From NCBI GenBank assembly GCA_910576655.1, contig CAJTJC010000007.1:1-64000 (forward strand): a stretch of DNA of 64,000 nucleotides. Direction: 5' to 3'. Positions 32,532 to 42,343 of the stretch are shown here, piece after piece. Below the pieces are notes generated by a model, which was not told the origin of the DNA, did not search any database, and was given only the letters and a program-made list of their open reading frames with translations. Source of the DNA: an uncultured Christensenella sp. (lineage in GTDB: Bacteria; Bacillota; Clostridia; Christensenellales; Borkfalkiaceae). Every line of letters starts with the position of its first letter. Position 1 is the first letter of the stretch. The translations under genes and the position numbers were made by a program.

Positions 32532-33128
32532 TTAAATATCAAAAACGTACTTAATCTCAACCGAATTGCCGCTTTCCGACTTGTAAGTTATTTCAATCTC
32601 GTAAAAAACTTCAAGGAACGTAGCGAATACCTGCGCGCCCGTGCCCGAAGTCTGAACGCCCAAAAATCCGCTCAAGTCATTGACCGAAGCAGTGAAAGAT
32701 ATGCCGGTCATTTCGACGTTATCAAAATAGTCCTGCTTGAAATTTATTCCGCTCTCGGTTAAATTTTCGGGAATTTCAACCCTGTCACCAGAAATATAAG
32801 TTACCTTACCGTCTGTAACAGACGCCTTGCCTATAAGCTTTGTCTTTATTGCATTTCCGTCAGGTGTGACGAAAATTTGTGTAAACCTTTCAACCGAATA
32901 ATCAATATTTGCTCCGTTTGCCGTATATTCGATTTCGTATACGCTTTCAAGGAAAGTATCTCCGTCATAATTATCTATAACCGCAATCTTAAGCGACGAA
33001 TAGCCGGCTTCAAGCATTTCATTCAGCTCGTCATACTGATTAGTCGTTGCACTGTCGCACGACTGACAGCCGCCGAGAAATGCAGCTGCGGCGCATACGG
33101 CAGATATTATTAAAATAGATTTTTTCAT
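32532..33128 (-). CDS. Uncharacterised lipoprotein (198 aa)
   Basis: Signal MKKSILIISAVCAAAAFLGG ends at C21 (LGGC). The mature 178 residues are beta-rich, with two related strands patterns: SLKIAVIDNYDGDTFLESVY and a later EVFYEIEITYKSESGN. This suggests an LppX/LolA-like or beta-sandwich fold, but I do not recognise a family. GGAGG lies 8 nt before the ATG. It follows the endonuclease I gene by 5 bp and so belongs to the nucleoside-salvage transcription unit. Confidence 0.7.
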   Translation of the reverse strand: MKKSILIISAVCAAAAFLGGCQSCDSATTNQYDELNEMLEAGYSSLKIAVIDNYDGDTFLESVYEIEYTANGANIDYSVERFTQIFVTPDGNAIKTKLIGKASVTDGKVTYISGDRVEIPENLTESGINFKQDYFDNVEMTGISFTASVNDLSGFLGVQTSGTGAQVFATFLEVFYEIEITYKSESGNSVEIKYVFDI

Positions 33129-33133
33129 TTAAG

Positions 33134-35299
33134 TCACCTCCCCGAGCCACCTTTTAATAAACTGCCCGAACCGCCGAGCGCTATTTCGTCCGAATTTTCG
33201 GAAGAAGAGTTATACGAATTAATAAGCTCGTTATAGCTTGCTATTGCAGAATTCAGCGCCTCGAAGCTTGTTGCCACCGCAGCTTTTTCGGCAGCAGTCA
33301 ACTTGTTATATAAACCGATGGCCTTATTTATAGCCGTAAACCTTACTTCAAGCGAACCGCTTGAAGGTATTGCCGTAACTGCGTTCTCAAATGCCTTTAC
33401 GTTTGAGTCGTCGGGTTTGACAACCTCTTTTGTAATCGTAACCGTCGCCGTTGCCGTTATCGACGGATTGCTCTTACTCGTTACCGTTATAGTCGCCGTA
33501 CCCTCTTTAACCGCGATAACCGTGCCGTTAGCAGAAACAGTTGCGACGGACGTATCGGACGACGTCCAGTTTACAGCAAACTCGGCATTAATTGGACTGG
33601 GTGTTACGGTGAGTAAACGCGTTCCGCCCACCTTTATCGAAAGAGAAGCGGGGTTTATGGTTATGGACTCGAGCTCTGCGGGAGGCACGGGCGTATCGTC
33701 GCCCGCCTCGTATTCCACTTCTATACTGTCGAGATAAGCAGTATAAGTCGTGCCTTCGGCAAACTCGTATGTTAAAGCAAAATAAGTATCGCTTCCTGTA
33801 AGCGTCCAGCTTACACCTGCGTCAGTTACCGACTTCGTGCCGTTATCGTTACCTGTTGCAGGCTTGCCTGCAACCTCGCCGTACGGCGAGTCCGAAGTCA
33901 AAAGCTTCCAATCACTGGCAAACTTTCCCGAAACCGTCTTTACGGTTACCTTCCTTATGGGTTGTGGCGTAGCCGAAGTGCTTGCAACGTAATAACTGGA
34001 TTTTTTAGGACTAAACTGCATACCGGTAGGCTGATAATTATCATTGCCGCCGAAAATATATGCCGTACCGTTTATTCCGCCGGCAGACCACGATTTGAAA
34101 CCGTATTCATGCGTCAGTGTAAAGCTGTCAAGATTTATTGTCGCTTTATTAACATTGGATTTCGTTACGGTGACCTGCGCCGACGCCCATATCGAAGAGT
34201 CGGTCTTGCTGGTAGCTATAATAGTTGCCGTACCCGCACTAATTGCCGTGACGTCGCCGTTTGACGATACGGTTGCAACCGCAGGGTTAGACGTCGTCCA
34301 GTTAACGGAAGCCTTTGCATTGCTCGGGTTGGGTTTAACCGTAAGCTTTTCGGTCTGTCCCGCGCTGAGATTTAACGACGTTTTATCGAGAGTTATGCTT
34401 TCAAGCTCTACGTCGGGGTTAACGGGCGGGTTGGGGTCTACGGAGCCGTCGCCCCAGATTGCGTCCGCATAGCTTGAATTGTCTATAAACGGATTTCTGT
34501 TGCCCTGTATTTTGTAGACCTCTTCGTTTCTCACTCTTTCGATTTCGTCAACGGGGTCGAGATTGTTCCACTCTAAAAGCAACTTTTTAGCAGCATCCTC
34601 GCTGCTTGCGGTGATAATCTGCGTAAATTTAAGTTGCCCGAAAAAGCCAGAGCCACCGCTGCCGTTGGTAGTACCGCCAACGTAGCTATATGAATTGTAG
34701 TGAGTATATACGTACATTACGATACGCGCGACGTCGCCCTTGGCGTTATCCAAAGGCTCGAACGTGTTGCTGTTAGAATGTCCGCCGAGGACGTTGCTCA
34801 CACTCGTATATTCCTCTTTTCCGCCTGAGCCGACTTCGCCGTATTTCTTGCTTGAGCGGTGATTGTTTAAATCTTTTTCCGCAGGACGGATATGGTGAAG
34901 GTCGCTGCCGCCGCCACTCGTCTCCCACAAGCCGCCGGAAAGACTTTTCGCCCATACGTGCTCTCTGTTCCAGCCGCCGGAAACGTCCCACTTTGAATTT
35001 GAAATATCTATATGCGTATAGAATTCCATTACCGTATTGCTGCCGCTGCCGGGGTCGGTAGTCTTGCCGTACGTCTTGCAGTCCGCGTAAGACGTATATT
35101 TCGTACGCGAATCGGTAATCAGGTCGTGCAGCTGACCCAAAAGCTGGGTTCCGCCCTGTGCCGTTACGGACGCGTAATAGTCCGTGGCGGCGTCTGCGAC
35201 GACGCTCTGCGTCGGCGAAACGCCGACTGCTGCCGTTATGCCGAGACACATTGCAATGGCAAGACAAAACGACGTGACCTTGCTAAAAACTTTTTTCAT
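33134..35299 (-). CDS. Secreted endonuclease I family nuclease with BIG2 domains
   Basis: Protein of 721 residues. A signal peptide ends at about ADA-AT (37-39). Residues 45-290 form an endonuclease I (EndA/NucM) domain: NREHVWAKS with R112 and H114, SDLHHIRP (133-140) and LNNHR around N145. Two BIG2 Ig-like domains follow (about 300-380 and 545-620), separated by a beta-sandwich region with a PxR-type strand pattern. A helical C-terminus (AVTAIPSSGSLEVRFTAINK onward) resembles FIVAR-like stalks. No sortase motif is present. It would degrade DNA or RNA outside the cell and feeds the salvage genes encoded just upstream in the same unit. Confidence 0.9.
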   Translation of the reverse strand: MKKVFSKVTSFCLAIAMCLGITAAVGVSPTQSVVADAATDYYASVTAQGGTQLLGQLHDLITDSRTKYTSYADCKTYGKTTDPGSGSNTVMEFYTHIDISNSKWDVSGGWNREHVWAKSLSGGLWETSGGGSDLHHIRPAEKDLNNHRSSKKYGEVGSGGKEEYTSVSNVLGGHSNSNTFEPLDNAKGDVARIVMYVYTHYNSYSYVGGTTNGSGGSGFFGQLKFTQIITASSEDAAKKLLLEWNNLDPVDEIERVRNEEVYKIQGNRNPFIDNSSYADAIWGDGSVDPNPPVNPDVELESITLDKTSLNLSAGQTEKLTVKPNPSNAKASVNWTTSNPAVATVSSNGDVTAISAGTATIIATSKTDSSIWASAQVTVTKSNVNKATINLDSFTLTHEYGFKSWSAGGINGTAYIFGGNDNYQPTGMQFSPKKSSYYVASTSATPQPIRKVTVKTVSGKFASDWKLLTSDSPYGEVAGKPATGNDNGTKSVTDAGVSWTLTGSDTYFALTYEFAEGTTYTAYLDSIEVEYEAGDDTPVPPAELESITINPASLSIKVGGTRLLTVTPSPINAEFAVNWTSSDTSVATVSANGTVIAVKEGTATITVTSKSNPSITATATVTITKEVVKPDDSNVKAFENAVTAIPSSGSLEVRFTAINKAIGLYNKLTAAEKAAVATSFEALNSAIASYNELINSYNSSSENSDEIALGGSGSLLKGGSGR

Positions 35300-35313
35300 T
35301 CCACTTCCTCCCT

Positions 35314-35925
35314 TTATGAAAGCTTATGATTTATACATCCGATTATTACGTCCAGCGCGACGGCGTTATGCCCGCCCTCGGGGACGATTATGTCCGCACG
35401 GCGTTTGTACGGTTCTACAAACTGCTCGTGCATGGGTTTTACCGTCGACTGATACTGATTGACGACCGAGTCGAGACTTCTGCCCCTCTCGTTGACGTCC
35501 CTCATTATACGGCGCAGGATACGAACGTCCGCGTCCGTGTCGACGTAAATTTTTATATCGAAAAGGTTACAAAGCTTTGCGTTTTCAAACAACAGTATTC
35601 CCTCTACTATAATTATACGGTTGCTTTCGACGCGGGTTGTTTCTTCCTTTCGTAAATGATTTCTGTAATCGTACTGCGGCACCTCTACCGCGTTTCCCTT
35701 TTTAAGCTCTTTAATGTGCCTGATAAACAGGTCGGTTTCAAAGGCGTCGGGGTGGTCGTAGTTGCACTTCGCCCTTTCCTCGAACGGTATCGACGCGTCG
35801 CTTTTATAGTAGCTGTCCATGCCGAGCAGGGTCGAGCAGGAAGCGAATTCGTCGTAAATTTTTTCGGCAAGCGTCGTTTTACCGCTACCCGTTCCGCCGC
35901 AAATGCCTATAACCACTCTGTTCAT
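35314..35925 (-). CDS. udk: Uridine kinase
   Basis: Protein of 203 residues. P-loop GICGGTGSGKTTLAE, the DSYYK motif, NYDHPDAFE, and the YDYRNHLR segment match uridine/cytidine kinases. It phosphorylates uridine (and cytidine) to the monophosphate. The start shares one base with the thymidine kinase stop (TAATG), so the two are translationally coupled. Confidence 0.94.
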   Translation of the reverse strand: MNRVVIGICGGTGSGKTTLAEKIYDEFASCSTLLGMDSYYKSDASIPFEERAKCNYDHPDAFETDLFIRHIKELKKGNAVEVPQYDYRNHLRKEETTRVESNRIIIVEGILLFENAKLCNLFDIKIYVDTDADVRILRRIMRDVNERGRSLDSVVNQYQSTVKPMHEQFVEPYKRRADIIVPEGGHNAVALDVIIGCINHKLS

Positions 35926-36506
35926 TACGAACGCTCCTTCGCCAGCCGTTCAAGCCAGCACTTCCTGCACATCGCCACGTAGCGGTCGTTTCCGCCTATA
36001 CAGACCTGCGACCCCTCGGTAACCACTCTGCCGCGTCCGTCCAGCCGCGCGTTGACGGTAGCCTTAGCGCCGCAGGTGCAGACCGACTTTATTTCGGTTA
36101 TAGACTGAGCTATTTCGAAAAGCCGCTTACTGCCGGGGAAAAGATGTGTGGTAAAATCGGTACTAAGCCCGAAGCAAAGCACGGGAACGTCCTTCTTTAT
36201 CACTATATCGGCAAGTTGGTCCACCTGCTCGGGGGTGAGAAACTGGCACTCGTCCACGATTATCACGTTACAGTCGGGAAACTCGTTAACGTACTTGTCG
36301 TAGACGTTTTCGCTCTCTTTTACGGTCACCGCCTCGTTTTGCAGACCTATGCGCGATTTTACTGTATCCGCGCCGTCGCGGTCGTCGATTGCGGGCTTCA
36401 AGAGCAGCACCTTCATATTGCGCTCTTCGTAATTGAATTTGGTTATCAGCGCCTGCGCCGTTTTCGAGCAGCCCATTGCCCCGAACTTGAAGTATAACTT
36501 TGCCAT
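35925..36506 (-). CDS. tdk: Thymidine kinase
   Basis: Protein of 193 residues of the TK1 type: P-loop GAMGCSKT (9-16; the usual GPMFSGKS is slightly altered), DECQFLTPEQV (catalytic Asp-Glu), the lasso region with FPGSKRLFEIA, and a zinc site of two cysteine pairs (CTCG and CRKC). It converts thymidine to dTMP. Together with the phosphorylase upstream, this lets the cell either keep or catabolise imported thymidine. Confidence 0.94.
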   Translation of the reverse strand: MAKLYFKFGAMGCSKTAQALITKFNYEERNMKVLLLKPAIDDRDGADTVKSRIGLQNEAVTVKESENVYDKYVNEFPDCNVIIVDECQFLTPEQVDQLADIVIKKDVPVLCFGLSTDFTTHLFPGSKRLFEIAQSITEIKSVCTCGAKATVNARLDGRGRVVTEGSQVCIGGNDRYVAMCRKCWLERLAKERS

Positions 36507-36543
36507 ATAACCCTTTAACCTACGTATATTAATTTTCGTCTGT

Positions 36544-37845
36544 TTACTCGACTATGCAGTAAACGAGAGGCTCTTCGGCGGGTTTGTCTTTGCAGACCTC
36601 TGTTGCGGAAAGCAAAATTTCTTCCGCCCTTGCGAACGATTGCTTATTGCACGAGTACAGCGTTGCTATTTCCTCGCCCGCCTTTACGAAGTCGCCCGTC
36701 TTGCGCTTCAAAATAATGCCGGCGCTGTAATCTATTTCGTCCTCTACGGTGTTGCGGCCCGCGCCGAGCGCGAGCGAAGCAAGCCCGTACGCCTCGGTAT
36801 CGACCGCGCCGATATATCCGTCCCTGACGCTTTTGACCGCATGCGAATATTTTGCCTTTGCGAAAGTTGCGGGGTTTTCGATAAGCTTTTTATTGCCGCC
36901 CTGCGCCCCTACCGTTTCGATAAGCTTTTTAAGCGCGCTGCCGTCGGCGATAGCCTTTTCCGCCATTGCCCTGCACTCTTCCGCGCTGCCCTTACCCGCA
37001 AGCGAAAGCATATACGCCGCAAGCGTCAGGCACACCTCGGTAAAGTCCGCGGGTCCCTTGCCTTGCAAGGTTTCAACCGCCTCGATAACTTCCAGCGAGT
37101 TGCCTATCGCGCGACCGAGCGGTCTGTCCATATTCGTTATAAGCGCGACCATTTTCTTGCCTGCGCTCTTGCCTATGTCGACCATTAATTTGGCAAGCGC
37201 CTTGCTGTCCTCTACCGTCTTCATAAACGAGCCGCTGCCCGTCTTTACGTCCAAAACGATGCAGTCGTCGTCCGCGGCAAGCTTTTTGCCCATTATGCTT
37301 GCGGCGATAAGAGGCATACTGTCTACCGTTGCCGTAACGTCGCGCAGAGCGTAAAGCTTTTTATCTGCAGGAGCGAACTGCCGCGACTGCCCGACGATTG
37401 CAAAGCCTATGTCGTTGACCTGCTTCATAAAATCGGCGTCTGACAGAGTAGTCTGAAAGCCATCGATAGCTTCGAGCTTGTCGATGGTTCCGCCCGTGTG
37501 CCCCAAGCCCCTGCCGCTCATTTTGGCGACCTTTACGCCGAGCGAGGCGACTATGGGCGCGACTACGAGGCTGGTCTTATCCCCGACGCCGCCCGTCGAA
37601 TGTTTGTCTACGCGTATTCCGTTGATTTCCGAAAAGTCGAGCCTGTCGCCCGAATCGCGGACGGCAAAGGTCAAATCGCAGGTTTCCCTGCTCGTCATTC
37701 CCTTGAAATAAATCGCCATGCAAAGCGCGGAAATCTGATAGTCGGGAATAGAGCCGTCCGTAACCCCCTTTACGAAATAGTTGATTTCTTCGGTGGACAG
37801 CTCGCCTCCGTCGCGTTTCTTTTTGATAACGTCGTACATTCTCAT
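36544..37845 (-). CDS. deoA: Pyrimidine-nucleoside (thymidine) phosphorylase
   Basis: Protein of 433 residues from ATG 37845, chosen because AGGGG lies 9 nt upstream; the frame extends to 37902 but overlaps the previous gene. The family signature DKHSTGGVGDKTSL is intact, as are SGRGLGHTGGT and a C-terminal domain with ILKRKTGDFVKAGEEIATLY. It splits thymidine, deoxyuridine or uridine into base and (deoxy)ribose-1-phosphate, feeding DeoB and DeoC. It could be named pdp if of broad specificity. Confidence 0.94.
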   Translation of the reverse strand: MRMYDVIKKKRDGGELSTEEINYFVKGVTDGSIPDYQISALCMAIYFKGMTSRETCDLTFAVRDSGDRLDFSEINGIRVDKHSTGGVGDKTSLVVAPIVASLGVKVAKMSGRGLGHTGGTIDKLEAIDGFQTTLSDADFMKQVNDIGFAIVGQSRQFAPADKKLYALRDVTATVDSMPLIAASIMGKKLAADDDCIVLDVKTGSGSFMKTVEDSKALAKLMVDIGKSAGKKMVALITNMDRPLGRAIGNSLEVIEAVETLQGKGPADFTEVCLTLAAYMLSLAGKGSAEECRAMAEKAIADGSALKKLIETVGAQGGNKKLIENPATFAKAKYSHAVKSVRDGYIGAVDTEAYGLASLALGAGRNTVEDEIDYSAGIILKRKTGDFVKAGEEIATLYSCNKQSFARAEEILLSATEVCKDKPAEEPLVYCIVE

Positions 37846-37864
37846 ATTTAATATTCCCCTTTTT

Positions 37865-39358
37865 TTAATGTTTCCAGCCGCCGCCGGCAACGAAGTCCGC
37901 AAGCAAATCCCTCGCGTACTTTTCGCCGCCCAGCCGCGCGACCTCGGTTATACGGTTGTATCTGTACGTGGACGAATAGCTGTCCACGATAATGTAATAA
38001 TAGCTATCGTCCGAAATTTCGGACGCCTTTAACGCAGTAAAGCAATAATAGTTGTCCGCGCCCGACAAAAACCGCGACTTTAAGTCCGAGCCCTTGATTT
38101 TGCCGAGAACGATATCGTTATCGAACGGCAGAACGGAGAACAGCTGCGCGTAGGTAACGCTGCCCGCTTCTATTCTGTAAGGGCTGCGCAGCTTCAAATA
38201 CCCGCCGCCGAGCGCGATTTTATATTCGCCGCCCCACTGTTTTACGCCCGTTTCGTAATAAAGTTTTGCAAGCAATGTGCAAACCTCTGTCGAATTGCGT
38301 CGCGCGGAGTTGGTCCCGAGCACGGTCGTGTAAGGATTGTCGGTCGGAAAATATTTATCGAACAGCTCGCCCACTACGGGGTCGCTTGCGCCGCTCGCGT
38401 AAACGCTGCTGCTTATAAGCCTTGGCTTAACGGTGAATTCCCTCGTCGCCCTGTTCAGCGAAACCTCGGCAGAGCTTACGAAGCTGTTTTCGCCGCCGCC
38501 CTGCAAATGGTAAACGCCGTGTTCGTCCTTTAAAATATAGCGCTGGTGAGTGTGTCCCTCGAAAACCAAATCGACGTAGCCGTCGGACAGCGAAACGTCG
38601 TAATAGCTTGAAATTTCGCGCGAGGAAACCTCGTTAACGCTCGAAGCGGAAAAGCTTTCGCCGTATCCGTCGTGAATGGAATATACTATAAATTCGCAGC
38701 CTTCCGCCCTCAGCTTTTTCGACTCCGCCTTGACAAGCGAGGTCAGCGCGCCGCCCGTCGCAAATTGCAGTCCTGCGGTGAAATCGCCCGAAATCGAGCC
38801 GAGGCAGTCGCCTATCGCGCCGATTATACCGATTTTTACACCGCCCCTTTCCACTACGGTGGAAGCGCGGCAGTAATCCGCGGGCTTGCCGTTTTGGGTT
38901 ACGTTGATTGCGAGGAACGGAAATTCCGCCAGCTCGCTGTTGGGCTTTAACACCTGCGAGCCCCAGTCGTACTCGTGATTGCCGAGCGTCATCGCCGCAA
39001 AGTCGAGCTCGTTCATCCATTCGGTGAGAAGCCGCCCCTTGTTGGTGGAGGATTCCACGGTGCCCTGCCAGGTATCGCCCGAAGAGAGCAAAATTTCTTC
39101 GCGGGCGGGGTCGGCGTACAGCGCCTTCATATAGGCGGTAAATTCGTCCAAACCGGGCTGAACGTCGGTGTCGATATACTTGCCGTGCAGGTCGTTTATC
39201 GCATAAAAAGACAGTTCTACCGTCATCCTTTCGCCGCAGCCGTCGCAAAGCCCGTTGCCGTCGGCGTCCGCGTGTTTATGTACTTCCGCTCCGCAGCCCG
39301 CCGCACATAGCGCAACCGCCGCGGCACAGACCGTCGAAAGCCTTAAAAGCTTACCCAT
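37865..39358 (-). CDS. UshA-like 5'-nucleotidase lipoprotein
   Basis: Protein of 497 residues with a lipoprotein signal (CAAGC22). A short HKHADADGNGLCDGCGE stretch, EF-hand-like with two extra cysteines, precedes the catalytic part. Metallophosphatase motifs are NDLHG (D56, H58), SGDTWQG, GNHEYDWG, and GHTH in the second half. The 5'-nucleotidase C-terminal domain covers about 330-497. It would strip phosphate from nucleotides at the cell surface, making importable nucleosides. It is embedded in the deo operon, 3 bp after cdd. Confidence 0.9.
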   Translation of the reverse strand: MGKLLRLSTVCAAAVALCAAGCGAEVHKHADADGNGLCDGCGERMTVELSFYAINDLHGKYIDTDVQPGLDEFTAYMKALYADPAREEILLSSGDTWQGTVESSTNKGRLLTEWMNELDFAAMTLGNHEYDWGSQVLKPNSELAEFPFLAINVTQNGKPADYCRASTVVERGGVKIGIIGAIGDCLGSISGDFTAGLQFATGGALTSLVKAESKKLRAEGCEFIVYSIHDGYGESFSASSVNEVSSREISSYYDVSLSDGYVDLVFEGHTHQRYILKDEHGVYHLQGGGENSFVSSAEVSLNRATREFTVKPRLISSSVYASGASDPVVGELFDKYFPTDNPYTTVLGTNSARRNSTEVCTLLAKLYYETGVKQWGGEYKIALGGGYLKLRSPYRIEAGSVTYAQLFSVLPFDNDIVLGKIKGSDLKSRFLSGADNYYCFTALKASEISDDSYYYIIVDSYSSTYRYNRITEVARLGGEKYARDLLADFVAGGGWKH

Positions 39359-39361
39359 ATG

Positions 39362-39766
39362 TTATAAATCTTTATCAGTAAACGCGAAAGGCAACAGCTT
39401 ATCGAGCGTGTACTCTTTAATAGAGTTTTCGTTGCCGAGGATAATTCTGAAATCTTTTCCGCAGAACTCGGCTATTACCTGCCTGCAAACGCCGCAGGGC
39501 GCGCAGAAGTCAGCCGTTTCGCCCTCTCTGCCGCCGATAATGGCAATCGCCTCGAATTCGCGCTCGCCCTCGGAAACGGCTTTAAAAATCGCGGTGCGCT
39601 CGGCACAGTTACCGGGCGTGAACGCCGCATTTTCTATATTGCAGCCGGTGTAAATCTTTCCACTTTTGGTAAGCAGAGCCGCGCCCACGCAATAATGCGA
39701 GTACGGCGTATAGGCCGTTTGGCGCGCTTTCTGAGCCGCAGTCATCAATGCTTTGTTGTCAATCAT
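39362..39766 (-). CDS. cdd: Cytidine deaminase
   Basis: Protein of 134 residues. Zinc site C54-A-E56 and P-C91-GVC94 are intact, with NIENAAFTPGNCAERTA as the substrate loop. It converts (deoxy)cytidine to (deoxy)uridine, channelling cytosine nucleosides to the pyrimidine phosphorylase. The start overlaps the deoB stop by 4 bp. Confidence 0.95.
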   Translation of the reverse strand: MIDNKALMTAAQKARQTAYTPYSHYCVGAALLTKSGKIYTGCNIENAAFTPGNCAERTAIFKAVSEGEREFEAIAIIGGREGETADFCAPCGVCRQVIAEFCGKDFRIILGNENSIKEYTLDKLLPFAFTDKDL

Positions 39767-40926
39767 TTTTTAACCTCTCCTAAAAAGCTTTCGCCGCGCG
39801 TGTCTTCCTTGCCGACACCGAAGTAATCCAATACCGTCGCGCTTATATCGGCAAAGCTCGAACGCGTGCCGAGGTTTACTCCGCTCTTTATCGAATTGCC
39901 GTATATCAGCATGGGCGTGTACTCGCGCGAATGGTCGGTGGACGGCGTTGCGGGGTCGCAACCGTGGTCCGCCGTGATAAGAAGAACGTCGTCCTCTTTC
40001 ATATCCTTTATAAACGAAATCAAAAACCCGTCGAACTCGGTCGCAGCCGCGGCGTAGCCCGCCACGTCGTTTCTATGACCGTATTTCATATCGAAATCGA
40101 CGAGATTGACAAAACACAGACCCGAGAAATCTCTTCCCTGCATCTTTTTGGTCACCTCCATACCGTGAGTATTCGAGGTGGTGCGGTTGCTTTCGGAAAC
40201 TCCGCTGCCCGCAAATATATCGTAAATTTTTCCGACTGAAATCGTTTCGTAGCCCGCGCGCTGCAAGACGTTAAGCATGGTGTCCGCAGGCGGCAGAAGC
40301 GAAAAGTCGTGTCTGTTCGAAGTGCGCGAATAAGGATATTCGCCGTTGAAGGGACGCGCGATAACTCTGCCTACGCCGTGCTTGCCGACGAGCATTTCGC
40401 GCGCGATTTCGCAATATTTATAAAGCTGCTCCACGGGGACGACGTCCTCGTGCGCGGCAATCTGGAAAACGCTGTCCGCCGAGGTGTAGACGATAAGCGC
40501 GCCCGTTTCCACGTGCTCGCGCCCGTAGTCCTTTATTACCTCGGTACCAGAATAGGGCTTGTTGCAGATAACCTTTCTGCCCGTCTTGCTTTCGAATTGC
40601 TTTATAACGTCCTCGGGAAATCCGTCGGGATAGGTCGGCAGTGGCTCGGGCGAAATTATACCCGCAATTTCCCAGTGACCGATAGTCGTATCCTTGCCCA
40701 TAGACCGCTCGCTCATTTTCGCATAGCTTGCAGCGGGCGCGCTTACGCCGCCGCCGACGCCGTCTATGTTGAAAAGTCCCATTCTTTCAAGCTCGGGACA
40801 TTTAAAGTTGGGGTGGTTTCTTATCGCTCCCAGTGTGTTGCTGCCCTCGTCGTGCCAGAGGTGCGCGTCGGGAAGCTCGCCTATGCCGAAGCTGTCAAGT
40901 ACAATAAGGAAAAATCTTTTAGCCAT
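39763..40926 (-). CDS. deoB: Phosphopentomutase
   Basis: Protein of 387 residues from ATG 40926, chosen because a GGAG lies nearby and the product then begins MAKRFFLIVLDSFGIGELPD, the standard DeoB N-terminus with the metal-binding aspartate. The alkaline-phosphatase-superfamily motifs GKDTTIGHWE (catalytic Thr) and LLITADHGCDPATPSTDHSRE (metal ligands) are present. It converts (deoxy)ribose-1-phosphate to the 5-phosphate. The start shares one base with the deoD stop (TAATG). Confidence 0.95.
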   Translation of the reverse strand: MAKRFFLIVLDSFGIGELPDAHLWHDEGSNTLGAIRNHPNFKCPELERMGLFNIDGVGGGVSAPAASYAKMSERSMGKDTTIGHWEIAGIISPEPLPTYPDGFPEDVIKQFESKTGRKVICNKPYSGTEVIKDYGREHVETGALIVYTSADSVFQIAAHEDVVPVEQLYKYCEIAREMLVGKHGVGRVIARPFNGEYPYSRTSNRHDFSLLPPADTMLNVLQRAGYETISVGKIYDIFAGSGVSESNRTTSNTHGMEVTKKMQGRDFSGLCFVNLVDFDMKYGHRNDVAGYAAAATEFDGFLISFIKDMKEDDVLLITADHGCDPATPSTDHSREYTPMLIYGNSIKSGVNLGTRSSFADISATVLDYFGVGKEDTRGESFLGEVKK

Positions 40927-41654
40927 TACGCAAGCTCCAAAGCAATTTTCATCATCGCGGTGAACGAGTTCTGCCTTTCCTCTGCGGTGGTATTCTCTTC
41001 GGGGTGAAGGAAGCTGTCGCTTACGGTGCAGATGCAAAGCGCCTTTTTACCTGCGCGTGCTGCGTTGCAGTAAAGCGCGGCGCTTTCCATTTCAACGCCG
41101 AGCACGCCCATTTTGGCCCACTGCATACCGCTGTTCGCGTCGTCGTAGAACATATCAGACGAGAATATGTTGCCGACCTTGTAGTTGACGCCCGCCTGCT
41201 CGCAGAGCTCGGCAGCCCTTCTTATAAGCGAAAAATCCGCAATAGGGCAGAACGTGCCGGGCAGGTTGTACTGCATTGCGTAGTTGCCGTTGGTGCAAGC
41301 GCCCTGCGCTATTATAATGTCGCGGACGTGCAAATCTTTGTCGAACGAGCCGCAGCTGCCTATGCGGATAATGCTTTTTACGCCGTAGAAATTATACAGC
41401 TCGTACGAGTAAATGCCGATAGACGGCTGACCCATACCCGAAGCCATAACCGAAACGCGCTTGCCCTTGTAGTAGCCCGTATATCCGTTTACGCCGCGCA
41501 CGTTGTTGACGAGGACGGCGTTCTCCAAAAAGTTATCTGCAATGAATTTCGCCCTCAAAGGGTCGCCGGGCATCAGCACGGTTTCGGCGAAATCGCCGTA
41601 GTTCGCCGTAATGTGCGGCGTAGGTACGTTGGGGTGCTTTACGTCTTTACTCAT
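40926..41654 (-). CDS. deoD: Purine nucleoside phosphorylase, DeoD type
   Basis: Protein of 242 residues. TPHITANYGDFAETVLMPGD at the N-terminus, the phosphate-binding GMGQPS and IRIGSCG, and VEMESAALY near the C-terminus are DeoD signatures. The catalytic aspartate lies in CTVSDSF. It splits purine (deoxy)nucleosides and supplies deoxyribose-1-phosphate for DeoB. The start overlaps the deoC stop by 4 bp. Confidence 0.95.
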   Translation of the reverse strand: MSKDVKHPNVPTPHITANYGDFAETVLMPGDPLRAKFIADNFLENAVLVNNVRGVNGYTGYYKGKRVSVMASGMGQPSIGIYSYELYNFYGVKSIIRIGSCGSFDKDLHVRDIIIAQGACTNGNYAMQYNLPGTFCPIADFSLIRRAAELCEQAGVNYKVGNIFSSDMFYDDANSGMQWAKMGVLGVEMESAALYCNAARAGKKALCICTVSDSFLHPEENTTAEERQNSFTAMMKIALELA

Positions 41655-42310
41655 ATTAAATTTTCCTCCTTAGCCAGTTTAATAATTCGAGATGTGCCCA
41701 ATCTGTCCGCGCCGAGAGAAACGAAGTCTTCGGCGTCCTGCAACGAGGAAATTCCGCCCGCCGCCTTTATTTTTACGCCCTCGCCGACGTGCTTTGCGAA
41801 AATTTCAACGTCCTCGCGCGTGGCTCCCGCAGTCGAGAAGCCCGTCGAGGTTTTGATATAGTCCGCTTTTGCCGCGGTGACTATTTCGCACATCTTTATT
41901 TTCTCTTCCTCGGTAAGAAGGCAGGTTTCGATTATTACCTTTAAAATTTTGTCGCTGCATACGGACTTGATTGCCGTAATTTCGTCCTGAATTTTATCGT
42001 AAAACTTTGCCTTTAAATCGCCGATATTTATGACCATATCGATTTCGTCCGCGCCGTTTTTAACCGCGTCGTAGGTTTCGAAAACCTTTACGTCCTTGGT
42101 GTTGTAGCCGTTCGGAAAGCCGATAACCGTGCAAATTGCAATTCTGCCGTTTGCATACTTTTTCGCTTCCGCAACGAAATACGGCGGAATACACACCGAC
42201 GCGCAGGCATACTTTATGCCGTCGTCGATAAGCTGCTTTATGTCCGCCCACGTTGCCGTCACCGAAAGGTTGGTATGGTCGCACTTGCCTAAAATGTCTT
42301 TAATGTCCAT
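41651..42310 (-). CDS. deoC: Deoxyribose-phosphate aldolase
   Basis: Protein of 219 residues. The Schiff-base lysine is in KAAGGISSLQDAEDF, the second lysine in YIKTSTGFS, and the N-terminal DHTNLSVTATWADIK is typical. It splits deoxyribose-5-phosphate to glyceraldehyde-3-phosphate and acetaldehyde, so DNA sugar can be used as a carbon and energy source. It is the promoter-proximal gene of the salvage unit, with AAGGGG before the ATG. Confidence 0.96.
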   Translation of the reverse strand: MDIKDILGKCDHTNLSVTATWADIKQLIDDGIKYACASVCIPPYFVAEAKKYANGRIAICTVIGFPNGYNTKDVKVFETYDAVKNGADEIDMVINIGDLKAKFYDKIQDEITAIKSVCSDKILKVIIETCLLTEEEKIKMCEIVTAAKADYIKTSTGFSTAGATREDVEIFAKHVGEGVKIKAAGGISSLQDAEDFVSLGADRLGTSRIIKLAKEENLI

Positions 42311-42343
42311 TTTTTACCCCTTGATAATTTTAAATACTAATAT